This document shows positions 8,653 through 19,346 of a DNA stretch of 64,000 nt, piece by piece; position 1 is the first letter of the stretch; each line of letters begins with the position of its first letter. A program made the position numbers and the translations under genes. The DNA lies in NCBI GenBank assembly GCA_965219405.1, contig OZ244736.1:806001-870000 (forward strand), read 5' to 3'. This DNA comes from VXMO01 sp965219405. Lineage in GTDB: Bacteria; Chloroflexota; Dehalococcoidia; UBA6926. The notes under the pieces were generated by a model. That model ran no database searches. It saw only the letters and a program-made list of their open reading frames with translations, and was not told the origin of the DNA.

Positions 8653-9894
8653 ATGACAACCGACGACATCGGCGCGCTAATTGACGCCCATATCGACGAA
8701 GCAGAAATCGTGGAGCTCATGCGAAGGCTCCACCAACACCAGAGCTTCCCACCGTATGAGGCCGCCGCCATGGCTGAACTACAAGCATGGCTCGCAGAAC
8801 GCGGCATCAATGCCGACCTCATCGACGTAGCAGATGAACCCGGCCGTCCCAACCTCTACTACAAGATGGAGGGCACCGGCGGCGGCAAGACCGTCATGTT
8901 CAACGGCCACATGGACATCGATCCCATTCCTCTCAATTTTGAGGGCGACCCCTGGGAGTTCAAGATCGAAGATGGCATGATCTACGCGCACGGCCTCATC
9001 AACATGAAGGCCGGTGTCGCTGCCGCAGCAGCAGCCTTTATCGCACTCCAACGCGCCGGCATCCGAATGCGAGGCGATCTCCTCATGACCGCCGTCGTCG
9101 GCGAACTCCAGGGCGGGGTGGGGGCCGTCGACCTCGTCCAGCGAGGCCTGCTTGGCGATGTCTGCATCATCCCCGAACCAACCGGCATGGAACTCCTGCC
9201 ACTACACGCCGGCGCCATCCAATTCCTCGTCCACACCATTGGTGAAGCCGCATGGATCGGGGCAATGCACAACATAAGCTACGTCAACGCCGTCGAGAAA
9301 CTTGCCCGCATCATTACCGCCCTCGAGGGCTTTGAATTCGATTCCCCTCGCCGCGACGAATTCCCCAGTCTCCCGCGCCTTATCGTCGGAGGCATCAACG
9401 GCGGCATCGGCCGACAATACGCCCACTGGCGCGCCTCCTACGTCCCGGATTTCGCGTCCGCCATCCTGGAAGTCCGCGGCCTCCCGGGACAGGACTACGA
9501 TGACATCCAGCGACAGATCGAAGACGTCATCAGGAGTGTCGCAGAGGGTGATCCCGATTTCAAATGGGAGATCGAGCGCCCGCCCGCGACCTATCGCCCC
9601 GAATGGCAGAGCCAGAAGACCGAGGCCTATGGCATTGACCTGCCCCCGGAGCACTTCCTCAACCAGACTATCGCCAAATATCACCGTGAGGTCAGGAACG
9701 AAGAGCCCGGCTGGATATCCTCAAACTCCTGGAACGATTCCGGCCACTTCACCAACGCCGGCTGCGACTCCCTCTGCTACGGCCCCGGCGGGCACGCAAT
9801 CGTCCTAGAATACGGCGTAGAAGTCAAACGAGTCGTAGACTGCACCAAGGTAATAGCCCGCGCCGCCGCAGACATGGCCAACATGGACAAATAA
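8653..9894 (+). CDS. M20-family metallo-hydrolase homologue, paralog 1, with altered metal ligands
   Basis: 413 residues of the M20 peptidase fold (ArgE/DapE/carboxypeptidase group), probably cytoplasmic. Seen: GHMDID with His86 and Asp88 as the first metal site, a PEPT motif with Glu175, and a dimerisation-domain His in IGAMH. Odd features: the usual metal-bridging Asp (DMKGG in relatives) is Asn117 in NMKAG, and the usual catalytic/metal pair DEE reads GEL (Glu151 kept, second Glu replaced by Leu152). The C-terminal metal His context is also atypical (YGPGGHAIV). So the fold is clear but the two-metal site looks reduced. A near-identical paralog follows. It could be a hydrolase of unusual metal use or a non-catalytic binder. 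Confidence 0.82.
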   Translation: MTTDDIGALIDAHIDEAEIVELMRRLHQHQSFPPYEAAAMAELQAWLAERGINADLIDVADEPGRPNLYYKMEGTGGGKTVMFNGHMDIDPIPLNFEGDPWEFKIEDGMIYAHGLINMKAGVAAAAAAFIALQRAGIRMRGDLLMTAVVGELQGGVGAVDLVQRGLLGDVCIIPEPTGMELLPLHAGAIQFLVHTIGEAAWIGAMHNISYVNAVEKLARIITALEGFEFDSPRRDEFPSLPRLIVGGINGGIGRQYAHWRASYVPDFASAILEVRGLPGQDYDDIQRQIEDVIRSVAEGDPDFKWEIERPPATYRPEWQSQKTEAYGIDLPPEHFLNQTIAKYHREVRNEEPGWISSNSWNDSGHFTNAGCDSLCYGPGGHAIVLEYGVEVKRVVDCTKVIARAAADMANMDK

Positions 9895-9903
9895 GAGGAA
9901 TCC

Positions 9904-9926
9904 TCCCCCCATGCTGTACTATCCCC
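9904..9926 (+). promoter_or_regulatory. Promoter element of second M20 gene, copy 3 of 3
   Basis: Same element as at 8599, with TACTAT at 9917-9922 and the same 35-base distance to the ATG. The duplication that made the paralogs therefore included the promoter and leader. Confidence 0.5.
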
Positions 9927-9957
9927 TCAGAGGGGCATTAGGGGAGGAGAACACAGC

Positions 9958-11196
9958 ATGACAACTGATATCGGCGCGCAGATTGACGCTCACATCGACG
10001 AAGCCGAGATCGTGGAGTTGATGCGACGGCTCCACCAGCACCAGAGCTTCCCGCCGCATGAGGCCAGCGCAATGGCCGAACTCCAGGCGTGGCTCGCAGA
10101 ACGCGGCATCAACGCAGATCTCATCGACGTCGCAGACGAACCCGGCCGTCCGAACCTCTACTACAAGATGGAGGGCACCGGTGGCGGCAAGACCGTCATG
10201 TTCAACGGCCATATGGACATTGATCCCGTCCCCATGTACTTCGAAGGCGATCCGTGGGATTTCAAGATCGAAGACGGCATCATCTACGCCCATGGCCTCA
10301 TCAACATGAAGGCCGGAGTCGCCGCTGCCGCTGCCGCCTTTATCGCGCTCCACAGGGCCGGCATCCCAATGCGAGGCGACCTCCTCATGACCGCCGTTGT
10401 CGGCGAACTGCAGGGTGGGGTGGGGGCCGTCGACCTCGTCCAGCGAGGCCTGCTTGGCGATGTCTGCATCATCCCGGAGCCGACCGGCATGGAACTCCTG
10501 CCACTACACGCCGGCGCCATCCAATTCCTCGTCCACACCATCGGTGAAGCCGCATGGATCGGCGCAATGCACAACATGAGTTACGTCAACGCCGCCGAGA
10601 AACTCGCGCGCATTATCACGGCGCTCGAGGGCTTTGAATTCGACTCTCCCCGCCGCGACGAGTTCCCCGGTCTCCCACGACTCATCGTCGGCGGCATCAA
10701 CGGCGGCATCGGACGCCAATACGCCCACTGGCGCGCATCCTACGTCCCCGACTTCGCGACGGCCATCCTCGAAGTTCGCGGCCTGCCCGGACAGGACTAC
10801 GATGACATCCAGCGCCAGATAGAAGACGTCATCAGGAGCGTCGCCGAGGGCGATCCCGATTTCCAATGGGAGATCGAGCGCCCCCCGGCCACCAACCGCC
10901 CCGAATGGCAGAGCCTTAAAACCGAGGCATATGGCATCGACCTGCCCCCGGAACACTTCCTCAACCAGACCATCGTCAAGTATCACCGAGAGGTCAGGAA
11001 CGAAGAACCCGGCTGGATATCCTCAAACGCCTTCAACGATTCCGGCCACTACACCAACGCCGGCTGCGAGTCCCTATGCTACGGCCCCGGCGGCCACACA
11101 ATAGTCCGAGAATACGGAGTAGAAATAAAACGAGTAACAGACTGCACAAAAATCATAGCCAGAGCCGCAGCAGAAATGGCGAATATGGACAGATAA
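9958..11196 (+). CDS. M20-family metallo-hydrolase homologue, paralog 2
   Basis: 412 residues, aligned with paralog 1 over its whole length with only scattered substitutions; one early residue is lost. It keeps every unusual feature of paralog 1: GHMDID, NMKAG in place of DMKGG, GELQGG in place of DEExGG, and PEPTGME. The duplicated unit includes the promoter, the purine-rich ribosome site and the CDS. Shared retention of the altered metal ligands suggests they are a property of the family rather than decay of one copy. Both may serve the same pathway as the amidohydrolase and molybdenum hydroxylase nearby, but this rests only on proximity. The start ATG follows GGGGAGGAGAACACAGC. Confidence 0.82.
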   Translation: MTTDIGAQIDAHIDEAEIVELMRRLHQHQSFPPHEASAMAELQAWLAERGINADLIDVADEPGRPNLYYKMEGTGGGKTVMFNGHMDIDPVPMYFEGDPWDFKIEDGIIYAHGLINMKAGVAAAAAAFIALHRAGIPMRGDLLMTAVVGELQGGVGAVDLVQRGLLGDVCIIPEPTGMELLPLHAGAIQFLVHTIGEAAWIGAMHNMSYVNAAEKLARIITALEGFEFDSPRRDEFPGLPRLIVGGINGGIGRQYAHWRASYVPDFATAILEVRGLPGQDYDDIQRQIEDVIRSVAEGDPDFQWEIERPPATNRPEWQSLKTEAYGIDLPPEHFLNQTIVKYHREVRNEEPGWISSNAFNDSGHYTNAGCESLCYGPGGHTIVREYGVEIKRVTDCTKIIARAAAEMANMDR

Positions 11197-11204
11197 AACC
11201 CTCC

Positions 11205-11237
11205 GTCATTCCGAACGCAGCTGAGGAATCTAAAGAC
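11205..11237 (+). repeat. Dispersed repeat family A copy
   Basis: GTCATTCCGAACGCAGCTGA followed by GGAATCTAAAGAC. Nearly identical to the copy inside the membrane-protein gene at 20756. The rest of the gap to 11439 holds no gene I can support. Confidence 0.7.
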
Positions 11238-11438
11238 CCGATGAGTTGACCTACTCCGATCGTGAACTTAACGACCCCCTCCCCCTACAGTGGGGGGGTC
11301 AACCTATAGGCCATCTTGCAACGGGTGGGCGAGACGATACGCAACCGTAGTGTTGTCACATACTGCGGCGATTTCGTAAGATTGGTTGTATATAATGCAA
11401 TTGAGAAGCGATTCAGCACATTCGTAGGAGTGGGGACA

Positions 11439-11600
11439 GTGGCTACCAAAGTTCGGCGGCAAGACAAAAACGAGACTTCGTCAGAGCGTCTCGAAAAGGC
11501 CGTAGCCAAGGTTATGGCCCGCCAAGAAAGAGCCAAAGAGCGCCAGGAACGCAAGCAACGTGAGGCGGAAGCCGCTCAGCGCCCAGCTAATTCCTCCTGA
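11439..11600 (+). CDS. Small highly charged protein
   Basis: 53 residues beginning at GTG, preceded by TAGGAGTGGGGACA as ribosome site; a TATAAT lies about 45 bases upstream. The product is lysine-, arginine- and glutamate-rich (SERLEKAVAKVMARQERAKE region) and predicted almost wholly helical or coiled-coil. The frame stays open further upstream to 11316, but those residues look non-coding. Its 3' end overlaps the 3' end of the RelA/SpoT-domain gene by 25 bases in convergent orientation. Function unknown. A partner or antitoxin role for the RelA-like protein is only a guess. Confidence 0.5.
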   Translation: MATKVRRQDKNETSSERLEKAVAKVMARQERAKERQERKQREAEAAQRPANSS

Positions 11601-12634
11601 ACTAAATTCCGAAACTCCGATAAATTGGCGAAGTAGTTCGGATAGGCTCGCTTGAGTGCCTTTATAGAATCTGCTGCAACGTACACCACGTCCGTGTTGG
11701 GGTTGCCGCGGTTGAGCAATTCTCTTTCTAGATAATACGAAAGAGCGTCGTCTCTCGCCTTTCCGGCGAAATAGTAGCCGCTAATGTTCCCTGCCTCGAG
11801 GTCCAGTTCTAGGACATACGTTGATCCCTTGCCGAATCGCTTCCATCCTGGCATGTTGGCAATCGTTCTAAATGCACGGAGCCTTGCGGGGATATCGCCT
11901 ACCCTGGCATTGAGCCGAACAAGCTCATCAGCAAGCTCACTTGAATTGGTGGGTGCCTTCAGGACTGCGGGCTTATCTTCGCGGCGGGCGATTGCGGTGC
12001 TGATAAGTGCAAAGAAACGCAGCCAATCCTGATCGCCTCGCCCTGACTTGAGGTCGTTGCCAATAAACGCGCCGACAGTCTCTACAGCAGTTGCCCACTG
12101 GTGCTGAAGCCTCGACCGAAACTGGATTTCGATTTTGAGGCCATTCAGATGACTCTTTTTTTCGCTAGAGAAAGAATAGACGAGGTGAATGCCCCGATAG
12201 CCGGTATGCCTGGGTTTAGTTATGTAGTCGTCCAGCTTCACGACGTTGTGGCGAATGTTGCTTTCGACGAGATCTGTTGCAAGATTAATCGCCTGATCCG
12301 CACTGCTAACAATGGCACGGCACCCACCAATATCCTGAAACTCAGACAATCGCAACCGCGACAGCCGCTCCAGTTTTGAGATGATGGTTGGCAACCTCTT
12401 CAGTCGCGTCGCGACGATTCCCCCGCGCCGAACCCTGCGGCGGAGGTTAACCTGGAACGTCCGTAAGGGCTCACTGTGGGCCCTGCGCCACTGGTCAACG
12501 ACATGCACAGCTTCCAGCCACTCCGACTCTTGGTCGGGGACATTGCGCAGAGAAACCAGCTTGCGGCCCGCGTCGTCTATTTCGTCCGAAGTAGGCAAGA
12601 GAATAGGAGAGGCCATAACCCATTCTAATGACAT
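11576..12634 (-). CDS. Single-domain RelA/SpoT-type nucleotide pyrophosphokinase homologue
   Basis: About 352 residues, with a ppGpp-synthetase-type domain and no HD hydrolase domain and no TGS/ACT domains. Seen: RLKRLPTIISKL (Arg77, Lys79, Lys87), DIGGCRAIV with Asp101, the G-loop-like DDYITKPRHTGYRGIH (137-150) and EIQFRSRLQHQW with Glu169. These match the synthetase motifs of small alarmone synthetases and toxic SAS proteins. The usual PKxxGY reads PRHTGY. The C-terminal 130 residues are not recognised. Start: ATG at 12634 or 12616; neither has a strong ribosome site. It is a lone accessory gene of lower GC, between M20 genes and the molybdenum subunit, so it could be an alarmone synthetase or a phage-defence type pyrophosphokinase. 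Confidence 0.8.
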   Translation of the reverse strand: MSLEWVMASPILLPTSDEIDDAGRKLVSLRNVPDQESEWLEAVHVVDQWRRAHSEPLRTFQVNLRRRVRRGGIVATRLKRLPTIISKLERLSRLRLSEFQDIGGCRAIVSSADQAINLATDLVESNIRHNVVKLDDYITKPRHTGYRGIHLVYSFSSEKKSHLNGLKIEIQFRSRLQHQWATAVETVGAFIGNDLKSGRGDQDWLRFFALISTAIARREDKPAVLKAPTNSSELADELVRLNARVGDIPARLRAFRTIANMPGWKRFGKGSTYVLELDLEAGNISGYYFAGKARDDALSYYLERELLNRGNPNTDVVYVAADSIKALKRAYPNYFANLSEFRNLVQEELAGR

Positions 12635-12788
12635 CTCGTCTGAGGAGTCCCCCCAAACGCCCCCACCTCCCCCCACACCCCCAACATGCGCTAAACTAAC
12701 CCTGTCGCCGTATAGCCTCGTTTTGGACAACCGGCGGCAATAGGGGAAACGGGCCAACAAAAGAAGCCCGCTCTGGAGGGAAACACAC

Positions 12789-15065
<2,277 letters not shown>

Positions 15066-15084
15066 AACCAGGACCCAAAAGAAA

Positions 15085-15112
15085 GCCTCCTCCCGGCTAG
15101 CCGGGAGGAGGC
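15085..15112. terminator. Bidirectional intrinsic terminator
   Basis: A perfect 28-base palindrome, stem half GCCTCCTCCCGGCT, flanked by AAA on the left and CCTTTCGTT on the right. It sits between the convergent molybdenum-subunit and NiCoT genes and can act for both. Confidence 0.85.
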
Positions 15113-15130
15113 CCTTTCGTTAATCTCCCT

Positions 15131-15877
15131 CTAGAACGGCACCAACGTCGTTCCCAACGAAATATCAGACATCAGAGCCGCGCCAAACAGCACGCTGGCT
15201 GACCCCGCGACTGCCGAAATCGCGCGACTGGCTGTCCCTGTATTCCCCACGAGCGCGAACGGAACACCCAGCAAGACTGTGATAACCCCCATCGAGAGTA
15301 CCGTTCCAACCCCAAACAGAATCAGATACCCGATACCCGCCCAAAACGATGGCAGTGTCTGCAGCAAAATAAGCATGACCGCCGCGCTGCCGGCCAGCCC
15401 GTGAACGACACCGATCGAGAAGGACTTCACCCGGAAGAACGGTCGCCCTAGGTGAAAGAATCCGTGCCCGGACTCCACCTCCGCCGCCGCTGCAGGATCA
15501 TGCGTCCCATGGATATGCACGTGGTGGACCGAATCGTGGCTATGCTCATGGACGTGCAGCCGGCCGCGAGCCAGATTCCAGAACACCTGCACCCCCAGCA
15601 GAACCATCATCACCCCAACTCCAAACTCAAATATGTGCGCCACCGACTCATAGCCGCTAAGTAGCCCACGGAACGCCAGGATGACAACCCCGAGAATCAT
15701 CAACGGCGTTGTATGGCCAAGCCCCCACGCCCCGCCAATCCACACCCCGCGCCACACATTGCGGTTCTCGCCCACAATCGTCGATACGGCAACGACGTGA
15801 TCAGCGTCCGTAGCATGTTTCAACCCAAGCAAAAACCCAAGAACCAACGCCGCCAGAAAACCAGCCTCAACATCCAT
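15131..15877 (-). CDS. NiCoT/HoxN-type nickel or cobalt transporter
   Basis: About 248 residues, polytopic inner-membrane protein. Seen: the family signature in the first helix, LKHATDADHVVAVST (HAxDADH), followed by GAWGLGHT, and a histidine-rich cytoplasmic loop (HVHEHSHD and HHVHIHGTH). Later helices include VVHGLAGSAA. These are features of nickel/cobalt permeases and UreH-like relatives. I chose the ATG at 15877 because GGAGG precedes it at good spacing; the upstream GTG abuts that GGAGG. The metal cannot be told from sequence, and no urease, hydrogenase or cobalamin gene is in view. It is convergent with the molybdenum large subunit across a shared terminator. Confidence 0.85.
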   Translation of the reverse strand: MDVEAGFLAALVLGFLLGLKHATDADHVVAVSTIVGENRNVWRGVWIGGAWGLGHTTPLMILGVVILAFRGLLSGYESVAHIFEFGVGVMMVLLGVQVFWNLARGRLHVHEHSHDSVHHVHIHGTHDPAAAAEVESGHGFFHLGRPFFRVKSFSIGVVHGLAGSAAVMLILLQTLPSFWAGIGYLILFGVGTVLSMGVITVLLGVPFALVGNTGTASRAISAVAGSASVLFGAALMSDISLGTTLVPF

Positions 15878-15972
15878 CCCCGAAATCACCCTCCAAATCC
15901 ACTATCCCTATCACCATAGTAGCGCCCCCTCGATTACCCCGAACCCCGCGCCCCCGTCATTCTCGCGCCCCC

Positions 15973-16067
15973 GTCATTCCCGCGCACGCGGGAATCTTTA
16001 ACCCGGAGCGCAACCAAACCTGGTTACGCCCCGTCCCCTCATTTCGACGAAAGCCGGAACCCATCTC
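15973..16067. repeat. Two dRS3-like palindromic repeats (family B)
   Basis: ATTCCCGCGCACGCGGGAAT begins at 15976, and a diverged second copy (cgacgaaagccgg) lies around 16045. They fill most of the gap before the HEPN gene; I see no gene in the gap. Confidence 0.7.
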
Positions 16068-16163
16068 TGCAACAAATATCCCAGACTGCCCATCGCCCAC
16101 TGATGCCCAAACCGCTAAACTAGCGATTGGGGATGTATGAATTAACTCTAGCGAGGTATACCA

Positions 16164-17459
16164 GTGGAACTCGATGCCTTCGACTTATTCGGAAAGTGCC
16201 ATAGAATCTACGTGCAGGGAGTACGAACGGCCATCCGAGAACGTTTGGAAGCCCAATTTGGGGACGAATGGTGGGAGCAGGGTGTACTCGCCTCATTTAG
16301 AGACGAATGGCCTAAGCAACTAGACGACGAAGCCAAGAACAGAGGGATAGGAGACTATCAGTCCGTCCTCGAGAATAGACATTTCGGCTACATAATAAGC
16401 AAGCACCATGCCAGCGTCTTCCAAAACGCATTTCCGGACTCCCAACGTGCATTCGCAAGATTCAGGCAGTTGACAACCGTGCGGAATGACTGGGCGCATG
16501 TACAAGACATTTCCCACGGCAGGTTCCGGCAGGCTGCCGATTTGATGCAGGACGTTCTTGCTGCGCTAAATCGTCAGGAAGCACTTGAGGTTAGGAATAT
16601 GAAGGAAGATACACTGACTGGGCCATCAATTGACATCGCCGAGGAGCCTATAGAAGAGGCGGAACTCGAGAGCCAGGCCGCAGAAAGTAGGACCGTATTG
16701 AGTGAACCGGTTGAAAGTTGGCGGAGGCTGCAGTCGTACTTGGTCTTGGGGCGGGAGGTCGAATTTACAGGCGAACCTGACAATTTAGTCGCTCAAGTTA
16801 GCGTGAGAGTGCAGAACACCGCCCCCGAGGGACCACAATGGCCATCTGTCGTATTTAGGAATGTCTTGCTTATGAACTCGGGCAATACCGTAAAGCAACT
16901 GGATGAGTTGCCCCCTGGCCAGTCGGCAGAGATGCAGTTTACAGTCCCACAATTGAGTTTGCTCAACGTTGAGCTCTCCTTGTCCGCGCAGATAGACGGA
17001 GATGAGCTACTTCGCTTCGACCGTACCGCTGATCTACCCACAACCGCCGTGGGGGAAATCCGACAGCGCTTTGCCGCCGAATTTGAGGAAATCGGGATAA
17101 GGGTCCTTGTTGAGGAGGCCCTCAATGTCCTGTCAACCGCCGACGAAACCCTGAGCTACGGTGAAATGGCACAAATCAGGCAATTCGCGCGTGAATTTCC
17201 TACCCAAGCAAACGAGGCCCTAGAAAGGCTGGACACTCTCCATAGAACATTCCGTCTCAACAGAGAGCGGGGCTTGGGGATGCGTACTAGGGAACTCCAC
17301 GAAACTGTCACCAGTTTTCGCAAGGCCGTCGGCGAATTCGATCTGGCAATTGGCGAAACCAACCCTGATAAACTCAGAGAAGTGTTGGCCAGCCTAAAGG
17401 ACGCCCAACTCGCCGTCCTCCGCGTGGAATCCGAGCTCCGTTCAGTCGGCGGCAGCTAA
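16164..17459 (+). CDS. HEPN-domain protein (Swt1-like) with coiled-coil C-terminus
   Basis: 431 residues. The N-terminal about 135 residues resemble the HEPN_Swt1-type domain: helix rich, with the RNase-type motif RNDWAH (Arg107, His112, Rx4H) after TTVRNDWAHVQDI. The middle (about 180-300) looks like a beta-rich domain. The C-terminus is Glu/Arg-rich and predicted coiled coil. It starts at GTG after GCGAGGTATACCA; a GCTAAACTA similar to that before the molybdenum large-subunit gene lies upstream. HEPN domains of this motif are metal-independent RNases in many toxin and defence proteins. No partner gene is adjacent: it stands alone between a repeat-filled gap and a convergent hydrolase gene. 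Lower GC than neighbours suggests acquisition. Confidence 0.7.
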   Translation: MELDAFDLFGKCHRIYVQGVRTAIRERLEAQFGDEWWEQGVLASFRDEWPKQLDDEAKNRGIGDYQSVLENRHFGYIISKHHASVFQNAFPDSQRAFARFRQLTTVRNDWAHVQDISHGRFRQAADLMQDVLAALNRQEALEVRNMKEDTLTGPSIDIAEEPIEEAELESQAAESRTVLSEPVESWRRLQSYLVLGREVEFTGEPDNLVAQVSVRVQNTAPEGPQWPSVVFRNVLLMNSGNTVKQLDELPPGQSAEMQFTVPQLSLLNVELSLSAQIDGDELLRFDRTADLPTTAVGEIRQRFAAEFEEIGIRVLVEEALNVLSTADETLSYGEMAQIRQFAREFPTQANEALERLDTLHRTFRLNRERGLGMRTRELHETVTSFRKAVGEFDLAIGETNPDKLREVLASLKDAQLAVLRVESELRSVGGS

Positions 17460-17479
17460 ACGGGCGTGGCCCTAATTCC

Positions 17480-18439
17480 CTACCCCCCACACAAAAACCG
17501 CCGCGGATTCTCCACCGTCATCAGCTGAATCGCCTCTTCCCCCACGCCCATCTCACGCAGATAGGGCACGAACCGACGCCCAACAAACGCATACCCGTCC
17601 GGGTTCACCTGCCGATGCTTCTCCTCCGAAGCCCCCCAGGAATCATCCGGGTGCCTCTTCACGGACCAGTCATGCGATAACATCAACTGTCGCTCAAAAC
17701 CCGCGTCCAGAAGCCGCTTCACCATGTCCGCCTTCTCCCGCCACGGCTCATTCAACTGGTGCCCCGGCAACTCGTCCATCCCCAGGAACACTTCCTCCCG
17801 CGCCAGGTTCGCCAGGTAGTCAAAATCAGTCGCGTCCGATGAATGCCCTATGCACACGCGCGAAGGGTGAACCCCCTCCTCGGCGAAGATGCGCCACTGA
17901 GACTCCCCCACCTTGTTCTGCGGCTGCGTATGCGTCGTGATCGGGATTCCGGTCTCATTCGAAGCCCGCGAAGCCGCCCGCAGCACCATCTCCTCTGCGT
18001 TGGACAACTCATAATTGTTGTCCGCCACCTTGATCATTCCAGCCTTGATACCCGTCCCCTCGATGCCCTCGACGATCTCACGCACATACACCGCCGCCAT
18101 ACGATCCGGGTGCGTGAACCAGATGAGACGCGGAATATCCACATACGTCCCCGTCGACGCGATGATATTCACGCCGGACCCCTCGGACACACGCTTTAAC
18201 ATAAGGACATCACGACCCAGCTCGAACGGCGTCGCGTCCATGATCGAACTCAGGCCCTCGGCCCGCGCCTCGGAAAGCATCGCGATGCCGCCCGACTCGA
18301 TGCCCTCCCAATCCAACAGCTCTGGGTACGTCGCCTTGATTCCCGGAAACCCGACAATCACATGCTCATGCGATAACGTGAAACCCAACTCGCCCGCCGC
18401 CACCGGCCCCCTAACCGTCTCCACCATCTCCCGCGCCAT
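17480..18439 (-). CDS. Phosphotriesterase-family metal-dependent hydrolase
   Basis: About 319 residues, TIM-barrel fold. Seen: the first metal pair HEH at residues 24-26 (LGFTLSHEHVIV), the lysine position that is carboxylated in relatives (GMIKVADNN), THTQ, GHSSD and a final catalytic Asp in LMLSHDW. This is the full PTE-like set. Relatives hydrolyse lactones or phosphotriesters; the sequence does not decide which, and a lactonase activity is as likely. Start: ATG at 18439 with GGGGAGGTAAGTG upstream. It is divergent from the ACT-protein gene across 45 bases. Confidence 0.88.
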   Translation of the reverse strand: MAREMVETVRGPVAAGELGFTLSHEHVIVGFPGIKATYPELLDWEGIESGGIAMLSEARAEGLSSIMDATPFELGRDVLMLKRVSEGSGVNIIASTGTYVDIPRLIWFTHPDRMAAVYVREIVEGIEGTGIKAGMIKVADNNYELSNAEEMVLRAASRASNETGIPITTHTQPQNKVGESQWRIFAEEGVHPSRVCIGHSSDATDFDYLANLAREEVFLGMDELPGHQLNEPWREKADMVKRLLDAGFERQLMLSHDWSVKRHPDDSWGASEEKHRQVNPDGYAFVGRRFVPYLREMGVGEEAIQLMTVENPRRFLCGG

Positions 18440-18472
18440 CACTTACCTCCCCATCCCGTCATTGCCGTGTCG

Positions 18473-18478
18473 TATCCT
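18473..18478 (+). promoter_or_regulatory. -10 element of leaderless ACT gene
   Basis: TATCCT ends 6 bases before the ATG at 18485, so transcription should begin at or next to the start codon. Confidence 0.5.
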
Positions 18479-18484
18479 ACCCCC

Positions 18485-18754
18485 ATGTCACCCACCGACG
18501 ACAACACCAACGCCGCCCGCGTCATCCTCACAGCCATCGCGGCCGACCGTCCCGGCATTGTCGACGATATCCTTGCGGCCATTGAACGAGCCGGCGCCAC
18601 AATAGAGACCACATCCGTCGCCTCACTCGATACCGCCGTCAGCGTCACCCTCCTCATCCGCGTCCCTCAAGACGGCACGACACCACTCCGAGCCGCCCTC
18701 GTCGGCCTCACCGTCGAACGCAACATCAAGTTCCACGTAGACGACATGCCCTGA
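18485..18754 (+). CDS. ACT-domain regulatory protein (GcvR-like)
   Basis: 89 residues forming a single ACT domain: AIAADRPGIVDDILAAIE and then IETTSVASLDTAVSVTLLI fit the beta-alpha-beta core with the ligand-binding AxDRPGIV loop. Free-standing ACT proteins of this type sense amino acids or act as GcvR-like regulators; the ligand is unknown. No ribosome site precedes the ATG; a -10 hexamer ends 6 bases upstream, so the mRNA is probably leaderless. An in-frame start at 18467 is less likely because it falls before the -10. Confidence 0.75.
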   Translation: MSPTDDNTNAARVILTAIAADRPGIVDDILAAIERAGATIETTSVASLDTAVSVTLLIRVPQDGTTPLRAALVGLTVERNIKFHVDDMP

Positions 18755-18770
18755 CCTCTCCTCTCCCGCG

Positions 18771-18776
18771 TACAAT
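18771..18776 (+). promoter_or_regulatory. -10 element of leaderless membrane-protein gene
   Basis: TACAAT ends 6 bases before the ATG at 18783. Confidence 0.55.
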
Positions 18777-18782
18777 GCACCT

Positions 18783-19346
18783 ATGGACTCATCAACACGA
18801 ATCCTCGTGGGAATCGTCGCCGGCGTCATTGTCCTCGTCGTCTTGGCAATCGCCCTTCCCCGATTCTTCCAGGAGGAGGAGGCCGAATACCCGCCCGACA
18901 CCCCTGAGGGCACCGTCCAGCGTTACATCCGCGCCATGATCGACGAAGACCCCGAAACCGCCATCGCCCTTCTGACGGAGCACAACAAGACCGACTGCGC
19001 GCTCCGGGAACTCCGGGAGCGCATGGGCCGCTCCGCGGCAAACATGAGACCGATCCCCCCCGCCTTAGACAGATACCGCGTCCGCCTCGGCAACGTCGAA
19101 GAAATCGACTCCGAAAACGTCACCGTCACGATCGGCATATCCTATATCAGCGAGCCCGACCTCCTTGAATTCCCAAACAGCACCAATACATGGAAATACG
19201 AATATGAGCTCCAACGCTCACCGGACGGCTTCTGGCTCATAGCCGAATCTGAATGGCCGCATGAGCTCAGACTCATCCGTGAATACAGCTGCCGTTATGA
19301 ACCTACCCTCGTTCCACCCTCGACAGCACAGGCCGCCGCCCCATGA
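18783..19346 (+). CDS. Hypothetical single-pass membrane protein
   Basis: 187 residues. One N-terminal membrane segment (ILVGIVAGVIVLVVLAIALP, residues 7-26), then an acidic linker and an extracytoplasmic domain of about 150 residues that resembles NTF2-like or DUF4878-type lipoprotein domains (TPEGTVQRYIRAMIDEDPETA, FWLIAESE). That resemblance is by pattern only. The mRNA is probably leaderless. The stop overlaps the next start by 4 bases (ATGA), so it is translationally coupled to the polytopic membrane protein downstream. Function unknown. Confidence 0.65.
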   Translation: MDSSTRILVGIVAGVIVLVVLAIALPRFFQEEEAEYPPDTPEGTVQRYIRAMIDEDPETAIALLTEHNKTDCALRELRERMGRSAANMRPIPPALDRYRVRLGNVEEIDSENVTVTIGISYISEPDLLEFPNSTNTWKYEYELQRSPDGFWLIAESEWPHELRLIREYSCRYEPTLVPPSTAQAAAP

